Source of the DNA: an uncultured Collinsella sp.
Lineage (GTDB): Bacteria > Actinomycetota > Coriobacteriia > Coriobacteriales > Coriobacteriaceae
Reading direction: 5' to 3'
DNA length: 24,834 bases
Assembly (NCBI GenBank): GCA_902493615.1
Contig: CABUQK010000012.1
Span: 1-24,834, forward strand
Shown here: piece after piece, positions 4,586 through 11,944 of the stretch
How positions within the stretch are numbered: the first letter of the stretch is position 1
Layout of the letters: the number at the start of each line of letters is the position of its first letter
The notes under the pieces: model-generated
The model's database searches: none
Seen by the model: the letters and a program-made list of their open reading frames with translations, nothing else
What the model was told of the DNA's origin: nothing
Translations under genes and position numbers: made by a program

Positions 4586-6763
4586 TTAGGGGAGGAGCTT
4601 CATGGCGGCGTCGTGGGCGGCGTGCTCGTAGGTGTCGTCGAGGGGTTTGAGCGGCAGCAGGGCTGTGGCCTGCGCATCGCCGCGCCGCTCGAGGGCGTGC
4701 GCGATCAGCCAGTCGGCGAGTTCGGGGTTCTTGGGCAGCGCCGGCCCGTGCAGGTACGTGCCGATGACGCCCTTGTAAATCAGACCCTCAAGGCTATCGT
4801 CGCCGTTGTTGCCGGTGCCCGCGACGACGGACGTTCCGAGCGGCGTTGCCTCCGCGTCGAGCAGGGTGCGACCTCCATGGTTCTCGAATCCCACAAAGGG
4901 CTCAGGTGCCAGGCCGGTTTTGACGGCTACGTTGCCGATCAGGCGGTCGGAGCCACGTACGGTTTCGGCGGCAATGACCCCCAGACCCTCGATGCGATCC
5001 TCGCCCATATAGTACGAACGGCCGAGCAGCTGATAGCTGCCACAGATGGCAAGCAGCGAGCCGCCGTCCTCAACATAGGCCGCGACCTTGTCTTTTTGGG
5101 CGAGCAGCTCGTGTGCCACGGCTAGCTGGTCGCGGTCGGAGCCGCCACCCATCATGACGATATCGGCATCGGTCAGATCAAGCGTTTCGCCCATACGGAC
5201 CTCGTCTACACGCGCGGGAATGCCACGCCAGGCGCAGCGGCGCTCGAGCGCGATAACATTGCCGCCGTCGCCGTAGAGGTTAAGGGCATCGGGATACAGG
5301 TAGACGATGCGCAGCGGGCGCGAAAGCTCGACTGGCGCGATGCCGACAGGAAGAGCGCCGCCGTCGGCACGGGCTACGGCGCGCCCGGCAACAGCGTCGG
5401 CGGTGGCGCCTTTCAGTCCGTCGAGCTCCTTGACCAGCGGCGGGAAGGCCGTGTAGTTGGCGACGGCGTAGAAGGTGTCATCGGCGGCCTCGTCTGCCAC
5501 GGCGCCAATTGCCTGCGCGACGTCCGAGATAATCGCGGCATCGATGCCGGCGTACTTGAGGCGCACCTGCATGTCGTGTGCGCGCGTGCCGCCGGCAAAG
5601 GCGACAAGACCCGGCGTGTCGGCGATGCGCTCAAAGTCGACGTCGTAGATCCACGATACATCGTGGCCGTCGGCATCGTTGTCGTTAAGGAAGAAAGCGC
5701 AGAGTCTGCCGCCTGCCGTCTTGATGGACTGGATTTGTCGATCGAAGCCTACGGGATTCTTGGCCAGGTTGGCCTCGACGGTGCGGCCGGAGATATCCCA
5801 GCGGCCCATGCGTCCGCCGGCGGGGATGTAGGCATCGAGCGTGGGCTGTAGAAACGCCGTGTCCACGCCCAACTCGTGTGCGGCAAAGAATGCGGCGGCA
5901 ACGTTGTAGACCATGTACAGGCCGTTGTAGCGCGTGGCGATGTGTGCGGCTGGCGCGCTGGAATCAGATCCAAACACCAGGTCAAAGCCGTAGCCGTCGC
6001 AGCCGAGCTCCACGCCCGTCACGCGACGGACAAGCGCAGGGCGGGCCCAGCCGCACGAGGGGCAATGGTAGGCGCCGAGCTGGCCGTATTGCACGTAGTC
6101 ATACTCCAGCGGCGCGTTGCACTGTGAGCAAAAACGCGAGTCGCTAATGCGGTCGGACTCGGTGTTGGTGGCGCCATCGATGCCAAAGGCAATACTCGCG
6201 TTGGGAACGCGCGCGGCGATCGCGGCACACAGCGGGTCGTCTGCGTTGTAGATGAGCGTTGTTGTCGGAGAGAGCTCCAACGCATGGGCGATGACATCCT
6301 GGGTATGGTCGATCTCGCCGTAGCGGTCTAGCTGGTCGCGGAACAGGTTGAGCAGCACAAAGTACGTCGGCTTGAGCTTGGGCAGAACGCGTACGGTGTA
6401 GAGCTCGTCGCACTCAAAGACGCCTACGCGCTTGCCGCCGCCGACTCGCTTGAGGCCGCTGCGCGCTTCGAGCAGTGCGCCCACCACGCCCGGCTCCATG
6501 TTGTTGCCAGCGCGGTTGCATACCACGGTGGCGCCGCTGGCAGCAACGGCATCGGCGATGAGGTTGGAGGTGGTGGTCTTGCCATTAGTGCCGGTGATCA
6601 CCACGCTGCGGTCGACCAGGCTCGCGAGGTCGCTTAGCAACTCGGGATCGATCTTCATGGCGATGCGGCCGGGAAGCACGCCACCCTGGCGTTTGAGGAC
6701 AGAGCGCAGTCCCCAGCGAGCGATATCGCTCGAGGTGCAGGCAAGAGATGAGCGGAGGTTCAT
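4586..6763 (-). CDS. murT-gatD: MurT-GatD fusion: lipid II isoglutaminyl synthase
   Basis: In staphylococci and mycobacteria MurT and GatD are separate subunits that amidate the D-glutamate of lipid II in the cytoplasm using glutamine and ATP. Here one 725-residue chain carries both. Residues 1-450 are MurT: an N-terminal helix, the P-loop ITGTNGKTTTS (56-66), the MurT-specific zinc ribbon (C212, C215, C234, C237), and the C-terminal Mur domain with the NDNDADGHDVSWIYD segment. Residues 482-700 are GatD: LNLYGDGGN (494-502), nucleophile C574 in LLAICGSYQLLG, and catalytic H672 in GTYLHGP. A linker of about 30 residues rich in alanine and glycine joins them. All key residues are intact with no frameshift. 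It is the last gene of a leftward operon and is followed by a terminator. Confidence 0.93.
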   Translation of the reverse strand: MNLRSSLACTSSDIARWGLRSVLKRQGGVLPGRIAMKIDPELLSDLASLVDRSVVITGTNGKTTTSNLIADAVAASGATVVCNRAGNNMEPGVVGALLEARSGLKRVGGGKRVGVFECDELYTVRVLPKLKPTYFVLLNLFRDQLDRYGEIDHTQDVIAHALELSPTTTLIYNADDPLCAAIAARVPNASIAFGIDGATNTESDRISDSRFCSQCNAPLEYDYVQYGQLGAYHCPSCGWARPALVRRVTGVELGCDGYGFDLVFGSDSSAPAAHIATRYNGLYMVYNVAAAFFAAHELGVDTAFLQPTLDAYIPAGGRMGRWDISGRTVEANLAKNPVGFDRQIQSIKTAGGRLCAFFLNDNDADGHDVSWIYDVDFERIADTPGLVAFAGGTRAHDMQVRLKYAGIDAAIISDVAQAIGAVADEAADDTFYAVANYTAFPPLVKELDGLKGATADAVAGRAVARADGGALPVGIAPVELSRPLRIVYLYPDALNLYGDGGNVIALERRCAWRGIPARVDEVRMGETLDLTDADIVMMGGGSDRDQLAVAHELLAQKDKVAAYVEDGGSLLAICGSYQLLGRSYYMGEDRIEGLGVIAAETVRGSDRLIGNVAVKTGLAPEPFVGFENHGGRTLLDAEATPLGTSVVAGTGNNGDDSLEGLIYKGVIGTYLHGPALPKNPELADWLIAHALERRGDAQATALLPLKPLDDTYEHAAHDAAMKLLP

Positions 6764-6808
6764 GAAACCGTTCCTAACGTAAACGACATGGTCGGGTCGA
6801 GTGCGTCA

Positions 6809-7852
6809 CTAAAAACCGTAGCGGCGCGCAAATTCCTGGGCAAGCTGCGACACGTCTTCGCAGGCATTGGCCCAAGGGGCAAAGTCGGGAGTGTCCGAGA
6901 TAATACCGTCCGCTTCCCAAACGGCCTGGTGCGAAAGATCCCAGGGATCGTGTGGCTCGGGCCGGCAGGGAAGGTACGGTGTCTGGTACATGGGGTTCAG
7001 TAAGAAGAACGCACCGCCCTCGCAACGATTGGCAAACTCACGCAGCGCGCGTGTCGCCGGGCGCATCTTGTTTGTTTTGAACAGCAGAATCGTGCGGGCG
7101 AGCAGATACCAAGGAGAGTTCTCAAGTGCGTCAGCCCCGATCTCTTCCTCGAGCTGGTGGGCCAGGGCAAAAAAGCCGTCCTGGTCTTCCAGACGAGCGA
7201 GGGCGAGCAACACGGTGCCTGCGGCTCGGGTGGGGTAGCCTTCCGCCTTAAGGACGCGGCGGGCGTAGTTGGCGGCAGCACGGTAGCGGGCGCTCGCCAT
7301 GCACAGCTGCGAGATGGCCTCGAGCGTGTGGAGCCACCCGATAAGTGCCGGCTCGCTCACGGTGAGATCTGCCGCCGTCACACCGTCCGTCAAAACCTTG
7401 TTGGCCCAGTAGTGTGGGGCCTCCATATCGAACCCGGGCACACTTTGCTGCAGGTAATCGGCCGTGGTCGCCTCGAGCTTCATCAGGTCGCCCAGACAGG
7501 CGTCAACGGGCGTGTCGGCCAGGATGATGGCGAGCAGCTGCGCGTCGACGGCCAGTGCATCGACGCGGACAATTTTGAGCAGCTCATCGCGCATGTCGTC
7601 GAACAGGCGATTACGCGTCTGTTCGAACTCCTCGTCACTGCCCATGTCCTCGATGCGATGGAGCTCGTCGAGCAGGTGGCGATGAACACCGGCATAGGAC
7701 AGCAGCGCCTGGGCATGCTCGGTCTGCGCATACTTGTGAGGGTTGACGCTTACGTCGTTATGGACAAGCTCGCGTGCTGCATCGGTGAGCTCGGGGTGCG
7801 ATGCCAGATAGGTGCGCTCCAGGTAGGCGGGGATGTAGACGCTCGGATCCAT
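6809..7852 (-). CDS. Helical-repeat (TPR-like) protein, second of a paralogous pair
   Basis: The 347-residue protein is almost entirely helical, with no signal peptide or membrane segment. From about residue 170 it contains paired helices of TPR type (IGWLHTLEAISQLCMASARY, then AANYARRVLKAEG, then AAGTVLLALARLED, then SPWYLLARTILLFKTNK). Its C-terminal half follows the same order of segments as the upstream gene, so the two look like old duplicates. Its ATG overlaps the TAA of the upstream gene by one base, with GGGAGGAG just before it. It lies 45 bases before murT-gatD. A scaffold role is plausible from the fold, but the function is unknown. Confidence 0.85.
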   Translation of the reverse strand: MDPSVYIPAYLERTYLASHPELTDAARELVHNDVSVNPHKYAQTEHAQALLSYAGVHRHLLDELHRIEDMGSDEEFEQTRNRLFDDMRDELLKIVRVDALAVDAQLLAIILADTPVDACLGDLMKLEATTADYLQQSVPGFDMEAPHYWANKVLTDGVTAADLTVSEPALIGWLHTLEAISQLCMASARYRAAANYARRVLKAEGYPTRAAGTVLLALARLEDQDGFFALAHQLEEEIGADALENSPWYLLARTILLFKTNKMRPATRALREFANRCEGGAFFLLNPMYQTPYLPCRPEPHDPWDLSHQAVWEADGIISDTPDFAPWANACEDVSQLAQEFARRYGF

Positions 7853-8928
7853 TAGAGGTCTCCTCCCTTAAACGGCAAACCCTGCTCGGCCGCCCGCAGG
7901 ATGCGCTCATCGATTTGGGAACGCACGATATCGTTGGTGGCGACCCAGGCGGCAAAGCTGGCGTTGTCGGGGGCGCCCAGGCCCTCCTGCAGTACCGGCG
8001 TCGCCTCGGACAGCGCAAGGACAAGCTCGTCGGTGGAGCCCACACCCACGTTGACGCGGGCATAGACGCCATCGGGAAACTCGGTTTGGAAGTAGAGCGC
8101 CTCGGCCGCGTGCGGGCACGAGCGTGCAAGGATGCGCAAATAGTGCTCGGCGCCCTCGTAGTCCAGCTCGCGCCAGGCTGCGCTCATCAGTGCGATGAGC
8201 GTCCATGGGTCCAAGTCGCGCTCCGCATCCTTGGGACGACGGCGCAGCGGCGTGTTGGCGAGATAGGGGACGGAGTGGATAGAGCGAAAGCGCTTGAGCT
8301 CCTCGGCGGGGTATTCGAGCTTTGCCATGGCGAGCATCGCGGTGTGGCGGACACCAGCGGGGTCGTTGGGTGCAAAGTCCAGGCTGCGGTTTGCGGCTTC
8401 GAGCGACATGCGGTAGCGTCCGCTAATGAGGGCGCGCGATGCCAAGGCGGCAAGCCAGCGCAGATAGGGGCGGCGCGTAAGGTCGCCTGCGGCCTCGCGC
8501 TCGTAGGGGTCCTGCGCCGAAGCGATCTTGAGCGCCAGATCGTGCTCCACCTCGTCGCACTTGGACACCAGGTACTGCACGTATTCCTCGTTGGATTCGG
8601 CGGTGAGTGCCGTCAGCATGCGCTGGGCATCCCAGTTGGCCGGATCGAGTGCGGCCGCCTCGCGGAGCATGTTCTCGGCAGCTGCCTCTTCCTGCTCTGC
8701 CTGGGCATCGTCGGGGATAAAGGGAATGCGGTAGTCGACGGCCTCGACCACCTTGGCAATGAGGTGTCCGGCGCGGTCGCGGTCGTGCACGATGAGCGGT
8801 GCGGGGTCGCGGGTGAATTGTTCCATCAGACGCTCTACGGCGGCAGCGTCGGTGAGCGGGATATTGTCGCGGCGCAAGGCCTCAAGAACGAGGCGATGGC
8901 AATCCTCTTGAATGGGATCGAATGCCAT
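7852..8928 (-). CDS. Helical-repeat (TPR-like) protein, first of a paralogous pair
   Basis: The 358-residue soluble protein starts at ATG 8928 after AAAGGAGG. Its middle contains TPR-like segments. AENMLREAAALDPANWDAQRM at 104-125 fits a TPR helix-turn-helix with the typical LDP turn, and similar units follow (AANRSLDFAPNDPAGVRH; GAEHYLRILARSCPHAAEAL). It is the first gene of a leftward operon with its paralogue and murT-gatD. Context suggests a link to envelope work, but nothing in the sequence shows a binding partner. No named family is recognised. Confidence 0.85.
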   Translation of the reverse strand: MAFDPIQEDCHRLVLEALRRDNIPLTDAAAVERLMEQFTRDPAPLIVHDRDRAGHLIAKVVEAVDYRIPFIPDDAQAEQEEAAAENMLREAAALDPANWDAQRMLTALTAESNEEYVQYLVSKCDEVEHDLALKIASAQDPYEREAAGDLTRRPYLRWLAALASRALISGRYRMSLEAANRSLDFAPNDPAGVRHTAMLAMAKLEYPAEELKRFRSIHSVPYLANTPLRRRPKDAERDLDPWTLIALMSAAWRELDYEGAEHYLRILARSCPHAAEALYFQTEFPDGVYARVNVGVGSTDELVLALSEATPVLQEGLGAPDNASFAAWVATNDIVRSQIDERILRAAEQGLPFKGGDL

Positions 8929-9428
8929 GGGGCCTCCTTTGCTGCGGTTAGGGTTCAGATGTTTCTATATAAGGTTCTAGTTTACCCGCATGTGGCACAC
9001 CGGGGGTGCCGCACTTGGACTTGCACCTTTGCACCACGAAGTCGGATGTCGCACAAATGTCGGCACCATGGACGGCCGAGTGGTATCACGGTGCCGCAAA
9101 CGGTCGATTTTTGGCGGCGAACGGTGCATATTTTGGAGGGGCACTGTCCTGCCCGGGATATGTAGTCAACCTTGATAAAACGTTTGCCCAGCTTGGGAGT
9201 ATGAATGCCGCACAAGGGTCTTCAGGGATAGAAAAAACGTTTCATCATTGGCGGCTTTAGGTGAATAACTGACCAACCAGAACGGTAAAATAGTGTTTGT
9301 CTGAGCGTTGAGACGTTTAGACATCGCGCATTGTCATCGCCGGCAACGCGCAAACCGGTCCTAACGGAGCCAATTGGGTGCTCCGTTATATACGCAAGTC
9401 TAAGAGGGGCTTGTTTAGGAGGCACAGT
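8929..9428. other. Long intergenic region between divergent operons
   Basis: About 500 bases hold no convincing gene. Visible are four close copies of TGYCGCAM between about 9007 and 9219, a GGTGCCG/CGGCACC inverted pair (near 9006 and 9059), and three AACGTTT/GACGTTT words. A TAAAAT at about 9285 could be a -10 for the rightward dehydrogenase. A perfect 9-bp hairpin lies near its 3' end. Short frames on both strands lack ribosome binding sites. It may contain promoters and a dispersed intergenic repeat. Confidence 0.5.
9362..9388 (+). promoter_or_regulatory. Leader hairpin upstream of the iron alcohol dehydrogenase
   Basis: TAACGGAGC (9362-9370) pairs perfectly with GCTCCGTTA (9380-9388) around the 9-base loop CAATTGGGT. 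No T run follows, so it is not a simple terminator. It sits 40 bases before the start codon and may shape the 5' leader. Confidence 0.5.
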
Positions 9429-10652
9429 ATGGGACGTTTTACCAATCCTCGCGATCTGTACTTTGGTGAGGGCGCTCGCCACGAGGTGAAGAACCTCAAG
9501 GGCAAGAAGGCCATCATCGTTTCTGGCGGCAGCTCTATGCGCCGCGGCGGGTTCCTGCAGGACGTCGAGAACGACCTTAAGGAAGGCGGCTTCGAGGTCA
9601 AGCTGTTCGAGGGCGTCGAGTCCGACCCGTCCATCGAGACGGTCATGAAGGGCGCCGAGGCCATGCGCGAGTTCGAGCCCGACTGGATTATCGCCATCGG
9701 TGGCGGCTCGCCCATCGATGCCGCTAAGGCCATGTGGGTCTTCTACGAGTATCCCGAGGAGTCCTTCGACAACATCATCCAGCCGTTCAGCTTCCCCGAG
9801 CTGCGTCAGAAGGCTCATTTCTGCGCCATCTCCTCTACCTCCGGCACCGCTACCGAGGTCACCGCGTTCTCCGTCATTACCGACTACGCCAAGGGCATCA
9901 AGTACCCGCTGGCCGACTTCAACATCACCCCTGATGTCGCCATCGTCGACCCCGAGCTCACCTACACCATGCCCGCCAAGCTGTGCGCTCACACCGGCAT
10001 GGATGCTCTGACCCACTGCATGGAGGCCTACGTTTCCACCTGTGCCTCTATGTTCACCGACGCCAACGCTCTGCACGGCATCCGCGAGATCGTCGAGTGG
10101 CTGCCCAAGTCCTATGCTGGCGACCATGAGGCCCGTCAGCACATGCACGAGGCTCAGTGCATCGCCGGTATCGCCTTCTCCTCGGGCCTGCTTGGCATCG
10201 TTCACTCCATGGCTCACAAGACCGGTGCTGCCTTTGAGAACGGCCACATCATCCACGGTGCTGCTAACGCCATGTACCTGGGCAAGGTCATCCAGTGGAA
10301 CTCCAAGGACCCGCGTGCTGCCGAGCGTTACGCTTACGTGGCCAAGGAGATCCTGCACCTTCCCGGCGAGACCAACGAGGAGCTCATCGCTGCGCTCGTT
10401 CAGAAGATCCGCGACCTCAACGACCAGCTCAACATTCCGCAGTCCATCAAGGATTACGCGAATGGTGGCGTGAAGGTCGACGCCGAGAACCCGCAGATGG
10501 TTTCCGAGGAGGAGTTCCTCGCCAAGCTGCCCGAGATCGCCGCGAACGCCGAGCAGGACGCCTGCACGCCCGAGAACCCGCGTGAGACCAAGGCTGCCGA
10601 CTTCGAGAAGATTCTCAAGGCCTGCTACTACGACACCGACATCGATTTCTAA
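9429..10652 (+). CDS. Iron-containing alcohol dehydrogenase
   Basis: The 407-residue enzyme belongs to the group III Fe-dependent dehydrogenases, which interconvert alcohols and aldehydes with NAD(P)H. The cofactor motif GGGSPIDAAK is at 91-100 and the family stretch ISSTSGTATEVT at 134-145. The metal site is D192 and H196 (GMDALTHCMEAY), H259 (IVHSMAH) and H276 (HGAANAM). ATG 9429 follows AGGAGG at six bases. An in-frame upstream start at 9378 lies inside the leader hairpin and is less likely. The substrate cannot be read from sequence: ethanol, butanol or 1,3-propanediol are all possible. Codon use is strongly biased, which suggests high expression, and a strong terminator follows. Confidence 0.92.
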   Translation: MGRFTNPRDLYFGEGARHEVKNLKGKKAIIVSGGSSMRRGGFLQDVENDLKEGGFEVKLFEGVESDPSIETVMKGAEAMREFEPDWIIAIGGGSPIDAAKAMWVFYEYPEESFDNIIQPFSFPELRQKAHFCAISSTSGTATEVTAFSVITDYAKGIKYPLADFNITPDVAIVDPELTYTMPAKLCAHTGMDALTHCMEAYVSTCASMFTDANALHGIREIVEWLPKSYAGDHEARQHMHEAQCIAGIAFSSGLLGIVHSMAHKTGAAFENGHIIHGAANAMYLGKVIQWNSKDPRAAERYAYVAKEILHLPGETNEELIAALVQKIRDLNDQLNIPQSIKDYANGGVKVDAENPQMVSEEEFLAKLPEIAANAEQDACTPENPRETKAADFEKILKACYYDTDIDF

Positions 10653-10673
10653 TCGACTCTTGTTATCGTAACG

Positions 10674-10714
10674 AGGGGCTCCGCACGTATCTGTACGGAG
10701 CCCCTTTCTTTTTT
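10674..10714 (+). terminator. Rho-independent terminator after the iron alcohol dehydrogenase
   Basis: AGGGGCTCCG (10674-10683) pairs with CGGAGCCCCT (10696-10705) and is followed by TTCTTTTTT. It ends only 16 bases before the gldA start codon, which leaves almost no room for a separate gldA promoter downstream of it. Confidence 0.9.
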
Positions 10715-10730
10715 AGAGAATGGGATAGTT

Positions 10731-11831
10731 ATGGCTGCAATTTTCAATAGCCCCAGCAAGTACATCCAGGGTCCGGACGAGCTCGCCAAGCTCGGCTCCT
10801 ATGTCGAGCCGCTCGGCGCTAAGGCCCTCGTCATCGTGACACCTTCGGGCAAGAAGCGCGTCGGTGCCAAGATCGAGGGCGGCTTTGCCGAGGCTAAGGC
10901 CGAGCTGCTGTTTGAGGACTTTAACGGCGAGTGCTCCAAGGGCGAGGTCGATCGCCTGGTTGCGCTCGCTCGCGACAACGGTTGCGATATCGTCGTCGGC
11001 GTCGGTGGCGGCAAGATCCTCGACACCGCCAAGGCCGTCGCCTACTACCTAGAGTCCCCGGTTATCATTTGCCCCACCATTGCTTCGACCGATGCCCCGT
11101 GTTCGGCGCTTTCGGTGCTTTATACCGATGACGGCCAGTTCGATAAATATCTCTTCCTTAAGGCAAACCCCAACATTGTCCTGATGGATACGACGGTTAT
11201 CGCGGCGAGCCCGGTGCGCCTGACGGTTTCCGGTATGGGCGATGCGCTCGCAACCTACTTCGAGGCCCAGGCGACGCACGATGCCGACGGTGGCACTTGT
11301 GCCGGCGGCAAGGGCGGCATGGCCGGCCTGGCGCTCGCCAAGCTCTGCTACGAGACGCTTATGGCCGATGGCGTCAAGGCCAAGGTTGCGCTGGAGAAGG
11401 GTGCGCTCACGCCTGCCGTCGAGCACATCATCGAGGCCAATACGCTGCTTTCGGGCATTGGCTTTGAGAGCTCGGGCCTTGCTGCTGCTCATGCCATCCA
11501 CAATGGCCTGACGATGCTGCCCGAGTGCCACGGCATGTATCACGGCGAGAAGGTCGCCTTTGGCACTATCGTCCAGCTGGTACTTGAGGATGCCCCGACC
11601 GAGAAGCTCGAGGAAGTCTTGGGCTTCTGCATTGAGCTTGGCCTGCCGGTCACGATGAAGGAACTTGGCGTTGCCGAGCTTACGCGCGAGCAAGCCATGA
11701 TTGTTGCCGAGGCCGCCTGCGCGCCCGATGACACCATGTGCAACATGCCGTTTGAGGTGACGCCCGAGATGGTCGCAAACGCCATCCTGGGCGCCGACGC
11801 GCTGGGCCACTACTATCTCATGGATGAGTAA
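10731..11831 (+). CDS. gldA: Glycerol dehydrogenase
   Basis: GldA oxidises glycerol to dihydroxyacetone with NAD+ in the cytoplasm, or works in reverse. The 366-residue length matches the family. The cofactor loop GVGGGKILDTAKAVAYY spans 90-106. The zinc ligands fall at D171 (GMGDALATYFEA), H254 (AAAHAIHNG) and H271 (MYHGEKVAFG), the same positions as in characterised GldA enzymes. The start lacks a clear ribosome binding site (only GAGAATGGGA upstream). It sits just behind a terminator, so expression may depend on readthrough. Dihydroxyacetone kinase genes are not in the window. Confidence 0.92.
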   Translation: MAAIFNSPSKYIQGPDELAKLGSYVEPLGAKALVIVTPSGKKRVGAKIEGGFAEAKAELLFEDFNGECSKGEVDRLVALARDNGCDIVVGVGGGKILDTAKAVAYYLESPVIICPTIASTDAPCSALSVLYTDDGQFDKYLFLKANPNIVLMDTTVIAASPVRLTVSGMGDALATYFEAQATHDADGGTCAGGKGGMAGLALAKLCYETLMADGVKAKVALEKGALTPAVEHIIEANTLLSGIGFESSGLAAAHAIHNGLTMLPECHGMYHGEKVAFGTIVQLVLEDAPTEKLEEVLGFCIELGLPVTMKELGVAELTREQAMIVAEAACAPDDTMCNMPFEVTPEMVANAILGADALGHYYLMDE

Positions 11832-11844
11832 ATCAAGCTAAGGA

Positions 11845-11879
11845 AGGGGCAAAGCCAACAGATGGCTTTGCCCCTTTTT
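11845..11879 (+). terminator. Rho-independent terminator after gldA
   Basis: A perfect 12-bp stem (AGGGGCAAAGCC at 11845-11856 with its complement at 11864-11875) has a 7-base loop and is followed by TTTTT. Confidence 0.92.
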
Positions 11880-11884
11880 GCTAT

Positions 11885-11913
11885 GGTGCAAAGGGGTCAG
11901 GTTGCTTTGCACC
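11885..11913 (+). repeat. REP-like hairpin, second copy of the CAAAGGGGWCAGG element
   Basis: GGTGCAAAG (11885-11893) pairs perfectly with CTTTGCACC (11905-11913). The inner 21 bases match the core of the 4543-4579 hairpin (minus strand) except for the W position and three loop bases. No T run follows, so termination is not its main role. It lies between gldA and its paralogue. Confidence 0.6.
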
Positions 11914-11944
11914 AATTGTTGTTGATGAAAGGGCGGATTCTCGT

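Noticed and set aside
7801..9165. Open frame of 454 codons on the plus strand across the TPR-like gene and intergenic region
   Set aside because: It is antisense to a well-supported gene with a good ribosome binding site, and it continues into intergenic sequence without motif or start signal.
8982..9260. Short frames on both strands in the long intergenic region (about 77 and 84 codons)
   Set aside because: They overlap each other, lack ribosome binding sites and show no recognisable protein pattern; the region is better treated as regulatory or repeat DNA until multicopy status is checked.
9378..9428. Upstream start for the iron alcohol dehydrogenase at 9378
   Set aside because: It lies in the leader hairpin and lacks a ribosome binding site, while ATG 9429 follows AGGAGG and matches the family N-terminus.
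9222..10358. Minus-strand frame of 378 codons opposite the iron alcohol dehydrogenase
   Set aside because: The dehydrogenase has all family motifs; the antisense product is a repetitive glycine/valine/leucine string.
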